Shown: positions 51,501 to 64,000 of the stretch, one piece after another
Numbering within the stretch: the stretch's first letter is position 1
Layout: each line of letters begins with the position of its first letter
Assembly: GCA_958496175.1 (NCBI GenBank)
Contig: OY292275.1
Span: 43,725,701 to 43,789,700 of the forward strand
DNA from: Sisyra terminalis
Lineage: Eukaryota; Arthropoda; Insecta; Neuroptera; Sisyridae
DNA: 64,000 nt
Direction of reading: 5' to 3'
Notes under the pieces: model-generated
What the model saw: the letters and a program-made list of their open reading frames with translations, nothing else
Told to the model about the DNA's origin: nothing
Databases searched by the model: none
Made by a program: the position numbers and the translations under genes

Positions 51501-54500
51501 AGAAAAGTCGATTTCCCTCTAAATGAGTATTACTACCTGTGACTACCTACATTTCAATGATTTTATGTACTTATGAGTAATACATGTCCTAGATGGTCTA
51601 AACTAATGATTCAAATAAAGTATCATAAGACTAGGCGCATGTTATCTTGGTTGTCTATCATGTAAAACCTGCATAAGGTCTGCAATTTTATATGCTAAGA
51701 TATTTTAAAAATATTATCTGTTTTAGATCTTCTGGTCAACTTGGGCGTGCTGAAGATTTATATTCTTGTGCTGATGCTGGTTATCCGATACTGCATGACA
51801 CAATGATTCGACTTAATGTTGATAGAAAGTTACACTTACAAACGAATACAGCTTTTGATAATTTCCCAAATTTCATTTTGGGCGAGGCCGAAGGTGAAGG
51901 ATCTGGTACTGAAGAAGGGCATGAACCTGAACGCTGTGATAACATACAGGTAAAGTATTGATATTCCTTGAAACAAATAATTATAAAAAGAACTTATGCT
52001 TCATCAATAAATGGATCAAAAAATTAGGTGGTTCGCGTCTCTTGTAAGAGGAGGTTGGGTTAGATAGGGACGATTTCCTTTAGAGTTTAATCATATGTCA
52101 ACATGAAGGCTAAAAATCTTTTTTAATAAGGTTTTGCATTTCATTTTATTTTTCTTTATTTTGTTTTTATAGATATCAGGATGCGTGGTTACTCCATTAA
52201 AGTTATCGATGACTCGAGCTCAATATGAGCAACTACTAGATACATTCCAAACATTGGTTGACTCCCACACTGTTCCCGAATTTCGCGAAACTTCCGTGGC
52301 AGGATTCCGAACTCTTCCTACTCTTGGGGAAGACGATGAAGACACAGGTGTTACAACTTTGTGTATGGACCCGACAATGCGAGCTCGTCTATTCAATCCG
52401 GTTGGAGCTTATCAACATCCTAATAAAGAAGAGCTTCCGAAACTGATAATGTGGAAGATTTTATTTAAACTTCCGAAATTCACAATTGAACTTCGCGGAG
52501 ATATGGGCAGTGGAGAGCAAGCGTTAGTTGATTTGTCTTTCTGTGATTTTAACGTAGAGTATGAAAAAAGTCATCGATATGAAACGAATATCCAAGTGTC
52601 TCTGCGATCGTTGTTGATGGAAGATTTGTCAAGACCTCCCGAGTCAAAACATCGTTGCATGGTTGTTTCATCGGCTGTTAATGAATTGCCTTTAGGGCCA
52701 TGTTACTTATCCCGATCATGTCCTGATTTGATTGCAAATCCGATCGTACACAGTCCTTCGCGCGGCTCTCTACCAGATCATTTAGAAACAACTAATATAA
52801 TCGGAGGTGTTCATCCAGTGGATAGGTTACAAATAAAAGCTCTATGTCCTCGAACTCCTCCGCCGTCACCAAACCGTCGACAAAAACATCATGATAATCT
52901 TGTTATTATTTCCACATTAATCGTAGATACAAGTGCTCCAAATTTTCAAACTCATTACAACTCACTTCAACGATCTACTTCTGTTGATTTTAATTGCTTG
53001 GATTTAGTCGTTAGCGTTGAATCATGGGTAGTAGTTTTAGATTTCTTTGGGCTTGATTCAAATTCGGGTGGAAAAACTGAAGGCACAGTTCAAGAAAATT
53101 TATATCCTGAAAAGAAAAATGAAATGGAACATCCAACAAGTAACGGAAATTCTGAATTAGCCGTAGAAGTACGGTCTCTTACTTTAGTATTAACTCAACC
53201 AGAACGTGAGGTCGCCAAAGCAAATATTTCAAATTTGAGTTTGAATATTTTGAATCGTGACACGAAAAAAGAGGGTTTGAGAAGTTATACACCGTCGACA
53301 CAGCAAAGAAGCATTTCTGGACGATTGGGTTCGATGTCATTGCTAGATTTGACTCCTCATGGAAATTTGTATAGAGATCGTTTTGTATCTGCGGGCGAAC
53401 AAGCATTGAATTTTAATTATGTTCGATTTAACGAATCGGATATTTTATCCTCCGAATATGATGCACAATTGTGTTTGGAAATGTCTTCTGTATTATATGT
53501 CCACACAAAAAGATTTGTCAATGAATTGCAATCGTTTTTCGCACATTTTTCGCAGTTGCAAAGCGTTATGAGTAGTATTAGGGCTGCAACACGTGGCCAG
53601 GTCGTTCAAAAATCAGATAAACCTTTCCGGTTGTTATTGGAGCTAGAAGCTGGTGCTCCTGTTATCCTACTTCCCGTAAGTTCATTATCAAACGAACTCC
53701 TCGTCGCTGATTTGGGAAAATTGAAAGTTAAAAACCATTTTTGCTTTGCTGGAAGTGAAAACACTATAAGTAGTGTAAGAAATTCGACTACGGCAACAAA
53801 ATGTTTGTTGAATGTTATGATTATTCGATTATTTAACATGGATTTGTATACAGGAAGACGGGAAGTCATCGAACGTAATAGTCCCGGAAAAATTCGAAGA
53901 AATATGACGATTGGAGAGGCGTCTACGTCTAAATCAAGCAAATCTCCTGTAGGCTTGGAACTCGGTGGATACCGGGTTGTAAAAGAAGGACCATCTTTGT
54001 TGCAAGAAAAATGTCACTTAAAATTACAAGTTGAAAGAAATTTAGACTACCAAAATTGCCATGATGTGGCTGATATGAGCATTCATGGTAATCTCTCAAC
54101 TCTTGATGGGGCATTAAATTTGTCACAGTACAAGCTGATTCGAGGATTTCTTTCATATAATTTAGGGGAAAACACGATGGAATTGTTTTCACCTGAGGCA
54201 AGTTCAAGTTTTTTGGTTGATGCGGCTGGACAGCATCCTCTTAGTACGATGAGTGATGTGTGGAAAGTTACCTCTTTGCGCCTCGATTTGTCAAACGTTA
54301 CTGTAAGATTGTTACAAAACACAGAACAGGGCGAACCTCCGTTAGCGTCGATCAACTTCATTAAATCAAAATTGACGATTGAAACCTTCAGTGATTGTAC
54401 TGAAGATATTGACTTAGTCTCTCAAGAAATTCAATTGATTGACACAAGATTTAACGAAGAACCCGCCAATAAAAGATCCAACGTTTTTATCAATATCTTA

Positions 54501-57500
54501 CAACCAATTCATCAACACGAATCCAATGGAGTTCAAGCTGAAATCCATAGTCGGAAGCGCAAAGACCATTCCAAATTTACAATTTTGTTGAACAATATGA
54601 GACTGATGGCGATTTTAGACTGGTGGGAATTGGTGCGGGATTTTGTCTTTGAGCCTCCACAAACACCAAACGATTACGTCAATGTTACGAACATTCCAAT
54701 AAAAGACGAAAATTTTGTTTCTCAAGCGGCGAAACAAGAAGAAATTCCATTTGAGTTAAAGTTAAATATTACCGATTCAGAAGTGGTTCTAGTCGAAGAC
54801 ACTTCGCAATGGGATACCAATGCTGTTATATTAAAGGTACCAATAAACTACCATCAATAAAATAATCGCTAGTATTATATTTTTTTTTAGAGCACAACTG
54901 TGATTTCGTATCGTCCGTCCGTTTTCGAAAAACCTTTGTCGTGTAACTTGAATCATTGCGAAATGTTTTCCTGTATATTGGGAATGGAAGAAGAAACAGC
55001 ACTTTCTATTATCGATCCGGTTACTGTTAATATGGAAGTGAATGAAAAGAGAGTTTTAGAAGTCGGTGCAGCAATAATTTTAGTGTCAAACTTTTGTTAA
55101 AAAAATATATTTTTTAGGTTTCTTTGCAACATTTGAGTTTAAGATTATCTTACCATGATATGATGATGTTTACACAGATGCTTAACTCAATTCCGAAACA
55201 GACCCAAAAGGCGAAAATGAATGTTCAGACTCCACCAGCAAATGCAAAAAGTAATAACTGTATTATAAGTTATAAGACGTTGCACTAATATACTTTCTAT
55301 CAGAGCTGTTAAAAATACTGTGGGAAAGTATTTAGATTCTTTTATTATGTATTAGATGCAAATAGACTATTTAGATAAATTATTTTTTAAAAAGTATTAT
55401 ACTTTGAGTATCTAATTACTCTTAAAAAAAGGAACTTAATTACTTATTAAATTGTATTTTAAGATATTTACAAATATCCTTTTTAGTTCCTTAGAGTACT
55501 CAGTTTCGCATCGTATTATATAAAGTTGTTAGGTAATCAGATAATGTGTTTCTTATCTTTATTAATTTATGAAAAAGGAAAGTATGTATATCTAATTCCC
55601 TGTAAACACAACATATTTTAAAAACGGCAGAAGATTAATATAAGAGATATTGGTAAATTAAATCTTATAGAACAAAATAAAATAAAACTCGATATCAAAT
55701 CTCTCGGTATCTTAGTTATTTTTCTAAGTTACAAGATACGGTTCCTTTTGAAACGTATCTAAAATACTAGTTACTTTTTGCCAAAAAATAAAGGAATGAA
55801 GATACAGTATCTAAGTTACTTATTTCTGGTAGTTCTGGTATGCAGGTAGTTTATTTTTGCTCTATTTAAATCTACGTTTGATTTAGTTTGGATTAGATCT
55901 CCGGGTCGCATCTTCAGGGTGTATTTACTTCAAAACTTCTTCATCTGGAGAGGTTGGGAAACGTTCGTGACTCAATTTCGGAGTCCCAAGAAGTTTCGAA
56001 GTAATTACATCCTGAAGATGCGACCCGGAGAGGTTGCGAAACGTTGGTTACATAATCAATCAAACAATACGGTTTTGGATTCGAAAGCCACAACCTTTTC
56101 TCTAAAGAGTTGTATTTTGAATAAGACCGACCGTGAAAGCCTTAAATGTAAGAAGGCATATTAATAGGTGTTGATAATATTAAGATTCATGTTTTATTGT
56201 ATAATTCAAAAGTAATGGACTTTTCAGAATGTAGTAATCAAAACTTTTTTTTGAACAATTTCCAGGTCAAATCGATAAATTGTCTGCTCTTGGATTTGCG
56301 ACAACTGATTGTGTACAAGCCCTAGACAATTGCGATGGACAGCTGGACGATGCGGCTTTATGGTTGACCCAAAACGCCAAAGCGGTTGAGGCGTCTTCAC
56401 CACTTTCAAAAGCAGCAATTGGCGAGCCAATATCGGCTCATTCATCGTTTCGAATTTTGGCCACTGAACTTCGAATTTCGTGTTTATCACTTTGTATTAT
56501 TGACGATTGTCGCGATTCGGACGTTCCATTGATTGAGTTGACCTTCCAACAATTAAACATTCATCAAGCCATTGGTGAAGAAGAACGGGCTGAGTTGCCT
56601 TTGATGAAGACAGCGCAGAAGAATGTTGCAGCAGCTGCAACTTCTGACATGGTTCGCGTAAGAAATGATAGTGAACCTCGGTTACGTAGTGGAGATGGTT
56701 GGATGGAATGTATTTTCGCCGGGGACTATTACAATCGAGTTCTATCAGGATGGGAGCCTTTTATTGAACCTTGGAAATGTGAAATTGGATGGGAATTTGG
56801 ATTAACAACAACTTTACAAAGAAATCGATTACAGTGTCATGTTCAATCCGATGATATTCTTAATTTTAATTTGACTAGTACGTTAATTGATTTGTATAGT
56901 CAAGTGAAAGATACTTGGACACAAGATTATTATAATATTGCGACGCAATCAAATGCAGCGTCTTCATCGACGTCGAAAGACGTTCAAACATCGAATCAAA
57001 ATGAACAGAAATTCGTAGGAAGTCCTCCAGGGTATCGCAGAAGATCACCTTTTGTACCTTTTGCTTTGCATAACGAAACCGGCTCACGAATGTGGTTTAC
57101 AACTTTAATATCAACTTCTGACAATATTGTAGATCGAGATTCTCCGATGGTGTTTCAACCTGAAGAGTCTTGGGAAGAAGTAGCACCTGGTGAAACTGTA
57201 CCTTTTACATTCGAAGGACGAGGTTTGACAATTTATTGATCATAAATGGTTGAAGATACAATGCGTTAATTTTCTAGGAAAATTACGACATCGGGATACT
57301 CATAAGCTGAAAATTCATCAATTGGCTGTGAAAATTGATGGTTGGCGATCAACTAGTCCAATTTCGGTGGATAAAGTGGGTGTTTATTTTAGACATGCTG
57401 CGAAAGAAATTCAAAAAGGGGTAAGATTCTTTTTATGGACAATTTGACAATTTGAAAGTAATAAAAGTAAAATAATAGATTTTAAATTAAGTTATTTGTG

Positions 57501-60500
57501 GATACATTGTTTTTATTGCAAATAATTAATATTCTTTTCATAATATTATACTCACAAATATTTAATGTTATGTAAATATAATAGGTATCAAAATTGTTTT
57601 GTTTGTCGGATAGGCAACTTATCTTACATGATATATCTTGCTACTATTTCTTCTATTTATCTATATGTATTATATTAAACGATTATTGAATGGCAAGTTA
57701 TTTCTCATATATACACTTACTATTCAATTTACACCATACGATATATGTGTGAGTACCTATATAAACCATACATGCTTGTATTTGTAAAAAGAGTTGACAA
57801 CATTTTAGGTAGCGAACGAATTGAAATCAATGAAAACGTACATTCGTGCAACTCTTTTTTCACACGTTGGCTAATGCGATTAAAACGAGTTTTGTGAGAA
57901 AACTTTCCGAATAACAAACGTATAAATTGGTCGACCCAATACTACAACTTGATAACTCTAAGATAACTCTCTTGATAACTTTTAAGTTTCGAGTTATACG
58001 ATGTATCTACGATGTTTGCATACTGTGCTATAATCTCGCAACTTATAGAATAAATGTAAATAAATGAGAACGAAGTACAGTTTGAAAATCTCCACTACCC
58101 ACAGCTGGATGGGAACCCAAACTTCTGAAAAAACTTTAAACTCTCTTTTCTCGAAACGACTAATTTATAGTTGCCAAGTTGTAGTTTTGGACCGACGAAT
58201 TAAAAACAGGTCTAACATGTTCTGCGTGTAAATTTTGTAATTGGATCCTCTTCTATATTTTTTATCCGTTTTCAAACTGAAACAATTATTTGAAAGGATT
58301 TGCATAAATGTCGGTTTTGTAAAACTAAAAAAATCCATTGAAAAATGCATAGGATCCCCAAAATTACGGAGATAGACTGAAATAATCATACATGGAATGC
58401 GAAAAGAAAGTATTAATTATTTAATCACAATCACTATTCAAATAGTGATAATCATTATAGCAACTAAGAGGGTATCCATGTCAGGCAAGGGCATCAGCCC
58501 TTTAGATGCCGTTAATACCCTTATGGCCTATCATCTCAAGTTGACCTAATGATACTGTTATAAATAGTAATTAATATAAACTATCAATTACCAAATATCA
58601 ATTAGTAGAAAGTGATTTTTAACCACTTTGGATATTAACAATATAATATTAAAATTCAATAGTGTAATATAATTCCCAGATAAATCCTATAACTATTTGA
58701 CAAGTCAAAATTACTTTTAATTAACTTTTCCCGAATTAAGACGTGTTTTTTACATAAAAATCTTTAAGAATTATTCTGAACAATGTGTTAAGAGATGGAT
58801 TAATCTATTAACTCGAGAATCTAATGATTGAATTAAAAAATCCAATTATTTGAAAAGATTATAACGTTAATGTAATTACTTAATTAGACGATCCAATTAT
58901 TTCATACGATTATTGAACACAATAGTAGCGAATCAGTGGGTGTTGTTTCAATGAAAATGTATTTATTTTTTTGTACAAAACCGGTTTGTATATTATTCGT
59001 TAAACTTTTAATTGATTAATAAAATACAATAGGTATTATATCGTCGGCCTCAAGTGTTGAATCCGATAAGTTCATTTTTAATGGCCTTTATTTTTTTGTT
59101 CCATTAGGAAGAGAATACAAAATTCTATCGAGTGACGAACTGATAAATTATTTTAAATATTGAAATTTCAAACATAAAAAGAAAACCAGCTTTATGTAGC
59201 TTATATTTTTTTTTCATTCCCCTGTAAAAACTGTTAAAACGGACGTAGAAGGTTAAGACTCTGAGCCGATGATATTTTATTATGGATTCAGTTTGAAAAA
59301 ATGAATTCAAATATTTCTTTTAATCTTTTTTTCGCGTCTTTTTTTATTTTAATTTTTAAATTGTTATTTGCCGTCCCTTTATATCTACTAAGGTCTTTAG
59401 CGACTCTAGAGTTAATAAAAATCCGTAATCGAGGAATATTAAAAAATTACTTGATACGAGGATCAAACCCAAAACCTACCAGTTTTGGAGCGGTCACCTA
59501 GACCACTTGGCCATCAGTAGGTTTTTTATTGCTTTATTAAATATTCATTCTATTTTATGAATGACTTATATTTTTTTTAATTTCAGAAACCATTTGACGA
59601 TGGTCAACAGGAGCGAGCCCGCGTCGTTTTTGCTGTCGCTCTTGAGGGTACAGCTCGAAAACTAGTTACAGTACGTTCCGCTTTAATTTTGAAAAATGAA
59701 CTTCCGGATATGGTCGAAGTAAAATTGGAAAATATTGGAGCATGTAAGTGAATAATTGCGAAAAGAATAATAATAATAATAATAAAAATTGTTTTTTTCT
59801 AAATTTAGCAACAAGTAAAATAATGTTCTTGCATAGTCAACAAACCATATCAATTCCTTTGACTCATGTGTGCGCGTTAATGTATGTTCGTCCAATTGAT
59901 TCGAAACATGCGTATATGTTTTGCCATCAACCCCTAAAGTGGACTCGAATCGTACGACCTGGTGAAGTTTTCCACGAACTTCGCGAATGTCGTAGCCAGC
60001 GTGACCATTCCTATCGGTATTTTGAAAATGTATACGATTTAAGACATTGTTAAAACAAGTTTAAACTTTTAGGCTCTGTATATCGATTCAACGGGAACAA
60101 TATCCCATGGATCGAGGTGGAAGTGTTTCTGGTAATTTTAATCAACCGGCTCATACGTTAATACTTCGTCCCCCAATTTTTGTTTCAAACCTTTTGCCAC
60201 ACGAGCTTCATTACGCAACGTTACGTGGACCAAAAGGCAGAATTCCGGCTGGTGGAAACTTATCTTTACACGAAGTAAATGAATAAATATTGATTTGAAA
60301 AAAAAATCATAAAATGTGATTGTGAGAAATTTGAATTGGTAAACTAAAAACTATTTTCTCTACAATAGACTACTTTTAAATAAGGTTCAAACAAATAAAG
60401 CGTCAATGTGATATAAGACGTGAAAGTAAATGCATGTTTTAATTTTAAATCATGACGTTCTAAATTCTTTACAACCACATGAATATTTAGAACAAAATAT

Positions 60501-63141
60501 TGAACAGAAACCGTATTAACTGATAATAATTTTCCGTTTCAGCATGATATGGATAATATATTAGAGCTATCGTTACACTTGGACAACTTTCCCGGCTCTG
60601 GAACACTTATAGTTCCTCCAAACTGTTCGAGTTTTAATTGCCGTCTTCGATTAGAAGACCAATCACGACGGCGTCTATTTTTGAATGTTTCAGTTATTAT
60701 GTTGCGTGGATGTGGAATGGAGATTATAGTTACTGCTCCATTTTGGATTGTGAATAAAACAGGAATTCCTCTAGTATTTCGTCAAGAAGGTGTTGCAACC
60801 GAAACAGCCGGCCAGTTTGAAGAGCATGAAATCGCTCGAATGGTCGCTCCATTGTTGTTTAGTTTGGCAGATCCCGATGCAAGTCCAACGGTGGTGGCCC
60901 GTGTTGGAAATGGAGTTGCTCCTTCAGGAACTCCCCAGTGGTGCAACCACTTCCATCTACATCCCGGAATGCAAACTAGAAAATTGCGAATCTCAATGCG
61001 AGATAATCGACCGGACACTATTTATGTGATGGGAGTTGATGTAAGAACGGGACGAGGACGTTATCGGGATACGAATATTGTTACGGTTTCTCCAAGATAC
61101 CAGTTGCATAATAAGAGTTCATATCAACTACAATTTTCACAAAAATGTTTGGCTACTGCAGCGGTAAGTTTAAATGGAGATTATTTTTTATAAAGTTTTG
61201 ATTTTTTTTTTTTGAAAATGCAGAGAGATCCAGGAGCTCAAGCTACATACTTACGAGCGGTTCCCAATTGTCATATGGCATTTCATTGGCCACGTTTAGA
61301 TCGAGAACAGTTGCTCTGTGTTCGAATAATGGATATTCAAGATTGTTTGTGGTCTGGAGGGTTGAGAATTGATTCAAATGAATCATTACATGTTAATATA
61401 AGAGATATCAATGGCCGAATGTATTTTCTTCGATTGGATGTTGTACTCCAAGGAGCAACGTTTTTCATTGTATTCACCGACGCTGATACAATGCCTCCTC
61501 CAATTCGAGTTGATAATTTCTCGGAGGTGGCGTTAACTTTCGCTCAAGTAAGACTCAAGTTATTTATTTTGGAATCAATATTGGGAAATAAAATGATAGC
61601 TAAATCCTTAGAGAACGCGATAGATTTTCATCGTTTTAATTTTCGTTAGAGGTAGTTGGAGAAAATTCATTGAAAAACTTTTATCATTAGTGTCAATTTT
61701 TAAGATAATTTTCTTTGAGATATCTAAAACGAGTATGACCGTTTTTTTTTCTTTGTAGACTTGTTGCAAAGATTCCTGTCGATGTACTGCCCGAGCCCAT
61801 TCTTCCGTTCCGTATGCCTTAGATGAACCTACCCAACCTGCTTTTGTAACAGTAACAGCCCCTGGAGGAGTCAGTGCCAGTTATGATATGAATCGACTTG
61901 GTGAAGGCCAACAATTAACTTATGAAAATTTCATTTATATAGCATTCACTGGAACATTTAAACAGTAAACTCTATAACTTAACTACAATATATACAACGA
62001 AATTTATTATTTTTAATGTTTAGAGCGTCTCAATATGATCCACTAAGTGTGGAATCGCAGCAGTTGGTTCTCGATATTGGATCAGGAGGCAGAATAATCT
62101 TAGCCACGAAACAACCAGGTCAACGGTCACAACTATGGAGAATGAGTAGTTCAGGACAATTGATTCACGAGGGTTCAAGTCCACCTCGACCTTCTCAACA
62201 CCCACAGTTTGATAAAACTTGTTTGGTGTTGGACATTGAAGGTCCTGCACCTCAACCATCTAGTTATACAGCATTGGTTTTACGTCGACCAGATCCACGG
62301 CGACAATCAACTCAAACATGGCGTTTTACTGATGATGGTCGGCTTTGTTGTGCCCATAACAATATGTGCGTGCAGGCTAAAGACGGATTTTTTGGACTTA
62401 GATCAGGTAAACTGGATTATGATAACTAAGAAATTTTACTGATTATTGAGGGAATAAAATGATTTATTTCAGACTCTTGCAATGTAGGTTTTTGGAAACC
62501 GTGTACGTATTTCTTTGAGTTTCGATTTTTCCTCTGCTTGCTAACTAATATTTTATCTGCAAGAGTCCTGTTTTTTTTATTTCCCGTTTTTTTTTTTTTT
62601 TTGTAAAAAACATATTTTAATTAAGTTAACCATTTCAGGGAGTACAGCAGTATTGGGTTTGATTAACTCGCATGGACATTACATGTTAAATGGAACGGTT
62701 CCGATAGAACAAGCTGTTGGGAGACAGCGTTTACGACCTGGTTCTGGATTTTTAAAGCTAGAAATCACAACTGATGGACCCACCCGTGTAATTAAAATCT
62801 ATGACATTAAAGAAAAGGTAGAAGGAATACAATTGGAAGAATGTTGAATTTATAATGAAGTTTTTTAGCGAATTTACGCTATGCCAGAGGAGCGCGACTG
62901 GGTTTCAATTGCGGTAGCACAACGACCAAATCTAATTCCTGGGCAAAATTTAAGTAACGACGCTCGGGAATATTATTTGAAAGTACAATTAATTGGAGGC
63001 GTTGCTATTAGTGTTGTCTCACGTCGACCTCCCGAAGAATTAGTTTACGCTCATTTTAAGGGAATCTCTTTAGAAGCAACATCAACGTCAGATTCGAAAG
63101 CTTTAAATGTTCAAGTCGGTGATATACAATGTGACAACCAG
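43149..63141 (+). CDS. VPS13D: Vacuolar protein sorting-associated protein 13D (VPS13D), 5' 29 exons, 3' end outside window
   Basis: Bridge-like lipid transfer protein acting at mitochondria, ER and peroxisome contacts. Exons: 43149-43245, 43303-43493, 43550-43732, 43790-44041, 44951-45121, 45176-45520, 45799-46130, 46750-47073, 47130-47298, 47359-48422, 48650-49011, 49391-49759, 49980-50625, 50683-50949, 51727-51949, 52173-54836, 54891-55061, 55118-55250, 56266-57222, 57278-57420, 59587-59743, 59809-60016, 60073-60274, 60543-61163, 61224-61547, 61759-61964, 62024-62406, 62639-62817, 62869-63141. Together 11616 nt, 3872 codons, every junction in phase. The start [17 protein letters not shown] is the family's chorein N-terminus. 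The UBA and lectin-like domains specify VPS13D rather than VPS13A-C. About 500 C-terminal residues (APT1, ATG2-C and PH-like parts) are expected beyond the edge. Exon 17 uses a weak GTCGGT donor and intron 19 is only 55 bp. Confidence 0.95.
44080..44702. mobile_element. hAT-like MITE in VPS13D intron 4
   Basis: Inverted ends TAGTGTCCGACCGAA on both sides, 623 bp apart, with flanking octamers AACTGTAC (44072-44079) and AACTGTAT (44703-44710) that agree at 7 of 8 bases. Near the right end GGTTTCGGTC-type tracts are repeated. The element starts 38 bases after the exon 4 donor, without breaking the coding sequence. Confidence 0.7.
46131..46749 (+). other. VPS13D intron 7, nothing recognised
   Basis: AT-rich intron sequence with no recognisable element or exon. 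Confidence 0.5.
51157..51348. mobile_element. Foldback element in VPS13D intron 14
   Basis: Two arms of about 85 bp (51157-51242 and 51262-51348) are inverted copies containing TTTATTTTCCAAATT, TTGC(G)-rich words and GCAACTTCAT(T/C)AGGC. They are separated by 19 bases of AT-rich loop. The arms are diverged. It resembles the foldback at 55898-56031. Confidence 0.6.
55270..55840. repeat. Repeat-derived sequence in VPS13D intron 18
   Basis: CAGAGCTGTTAAAAATAC at 55303 looks like a hAT-type end followed by palindromic AAGTATT and GGAACTTAATTACTT words. From about 55695 to 55835 lies the second copy of the repeat at 7690-7850, in the opposite orientation. Confidence 0.45.
55898..56031. mobile_element. 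Foldback element in VPS13D intron 18
   Basis: CTCCGGGTCGCATCTTCAGG and its complement CCTGAAGATGCGACCCGGAG bound an inverted repeat with arms of about 42 bp. The arms share a further collinear stretch to AAACTTCT. GAGGTTGNGAAACGTT follows both the centre and the right border, so the unit may itself be duplicated. Confidence 0.65.
56266..56379 (+). other. VPS13D: UBA domain of VPS13D
   Basis: About residues 2655-2693. [20 protein letters not shown] and [11 protein letters not shown] have the three-helix UBA pattern with the GF loop and the final WL. In the VPS13 family this ubiquitin-binding domain is specific to VPS13D and needed for its mitochondrial clearance role. Confidence 0.85.
57421..59586 (+). 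other. VPS13D intron 20, 2.2 kb
   Basis: The largest VPS13D intron in the window. Apart from SINE copy 3 at 59361-59525, close to the acceptor, nothing is recognised. Confidence 0.5.
59361..59525 (-). mobile_element. tRNA-derived SINE, copy 3 (best preserved head)
   Basis: On the minus strand CTACTGATGGCCAAGTGGTC then TAGGTGACCGCTCC gives a clear A box, and GGGTTTGATCCTCG (59455-59468) a B box. The body ATTCCTCGATTACGGATTTT and tail GACGGCAAATAACAA match the other copies. It ends about 60 bases before VPS13D exon 21. Confidence 0.75.
59587..61964 (+). other. VPS13D: VAB / SHR-BD-like adaptor-binding region of VPS13D
   Basis: Exons 21-26, about residues 3022-3594. Conserved blocks include [20 protein letters not shown], the repeated beta-sandwich motif [19 protein letters not shown] and [17 protein letters not shown] with the invariant Asn residues. 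In VPS13 proteins this region binds organelle adaptors. Confidence 0.75.
62024..62817 (+). other. VPS13D: Beta-trefoil lectin-like domain of VPS13D
   Basis: Exons 27-28, about residues 3595-3781. [38 protein letters not shown] and [19 protein letters not shown] show the repeated Q-x-W pattern of ricin-B type folds, an insertion typical of VPS13D. Confidence 0.8.
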
Positions 63142-63163
63142 GTAATTTTTTAAAACTGGTTAC

Positions 63164-63420
63164 CAGGGGCAGATTTACCTGCAGACTGAGTAGGCTGAAA
63201 CTTAGGGGGGTAAATTTTAGAGAGCGGAAAATGTAGCTTAAAAATTTGTTAATTACAGGAAGAGTTGATGTAATAACGGTGATAGAGCACAAATTGCAAT
63301 TCCATTAATAGAATAAATGTAATTAATATGATTGTAAAATCAGGTATCGAATTTCAAAGGTCAGTACAGGCGGCAAAAATTGAACAGCCTACTGGCGGCA
63401 AGTTTGTAAATCCGCCACTG
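63164..63420. mobile_element. Foldback MITE after VPS13D exon 29
   Basis: Left end CAGGGGCAGATTTAC and right end, inverted, CAGTGGCGGATTTAC; both continue to an AGTAGGCTG word. It is about 257 bp. Flanking target duplications are not clear. Confidence 0.5.
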
Positions 63421-63429
63421 CTAGTGTGC

Positions 63430-64000
63430 ATAATAATTGTGGCCATTCTAGCAATTGAGATTTTTTTACTAATTATAGTTTATTTATAAACATTGAACCT
63501 CAAAATTTCTTTTTGAAAACCTAAGTGGGAGGGAAATCAATTGAAAATCGTGTTTTAATCGAAATTTCATTACAAAATTTACATGTTTAATGTGTTGGTT
63601 ATTTAATTTAATTTAATTTTTTTTTCTTCTTTGATAATTCTTCCTCTTGCACGTATATCTTCAATAATATCAATCATTCACTTCAAAAATAGAGTATTTT
63701 ATTTGCTTTTTAGGAGTATTAAACAAGTGTAGTCGCAAGTATTAGTAAAAAACTTTAACTTTGCAAAGTGTTTTCTAAATTACTCGCTTAGGTACCAAAA
63801 ACAACCGTTTCAAAGTCAATATAAAAACGTTTTTAAATTGTAGTATTTTTTTTGGTGAAGAAATATAAAGTGGTATCTGCTGTTAAGCAATTTTCATTTT
63901 AGAGAAAAAATAACTTCCTTTTTCCTAAAATGAAACTGTAAACTAAATTAATCTAAACTAAATACGATACCGACTTTAAATACGATTATTCTAACTCCGT
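63430..64000 (+). other. VPS13D intronic sequence to the window edge
   Basis: No further VPS13D exon could be found before the edge, so exon 30 must lie downstream. The stretch is AT-rich and otherwise unremarkable. Confidence 0.5.

Noticed and set aside
54837..55100. Extended frame beyond the exon 17 donor of VPS13D (GAA|GTCGGT)
   Set aside because: Reading on gives a stop soon after, whereas splicing to 55118 restores the conserved [14 protein letters not shown] block. The weak donor is accepted on conservation.

Overview
The window is an AT-rich nuclear segment of an insect. Split genes with standard GT-AG introns, insect-like histone proteins, and the style of the eIF3b, MINPP1 and VPS13D sequences support this; the resemblance looks dipteran, but that is inference. 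All exon borders below were placed by reading splice sites, reading phase and recalled family alignments. No transcript or database search was available.

Layout from left to right. (1) 247-3214, minus strand: complete eIF3b, six coding exons, 699 aa. (2) About 3250-12090: intergenic, rich in mobile elements. It holds a hAT-like element with a tRNA-derived SINE nested in it, a 153-bp inverted-repeat element with a perfect 9-bp target duplication, and a decayed LINE reverse transcriptase. (3) 12113-22504, plus strand: a complete six-exon MINPP1/Mipp gene (491 aa) with a 7.9-kb first intron. That intron holds several foldback elements and, at 16919-19638, a nested exon series interrupted by three in-frame TGA codons. 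(4) 22505-25080: intergenic, with a second SINE copy and a decayed LINE on the minus strand. (5) Divergent histone genes H2A (25129-25503, minus) and H4 (27010-27321, plus), each with a 17-nt histone-type 3' hairpin. (6) About 27400-31000: no gene seen; SINE copy 4. (7) About 31000-40100: a decayed coding remnant at 31027, then a long domain whose + strand is rich in A and G and poor in C. Two T-rich mobile elements interrupt it, and it contains a 42-bp-arm hairpin and duplicated exon-like blocks. (8) 40130-40983, plus strand: a four-exon gene for an unrecognised 168-aa protein. (9) 43149 to beyond the right edge, plus strand: VPS13D, 29 coding exons and 3872 codons visible, all in phase. It carries the chorein N-terminus, UBA domain, VAB/SHR-BD-like region and beta-trefoil lectin-like domain; the C-terminus lies outside the window.

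The genes are not a functional cluster. eIF3b acts in translation initiation, MINPP1 in inositol phosphate breakdown in the secretory pathway, the histones in chromatin, and VPS13D in bulk lipid transfer at organelle contacts. Most of what is unusual lies in the non-coding 31.8-40 kb domain, the TGA-interrupted nested exons and the dense inverted-repeat elements.
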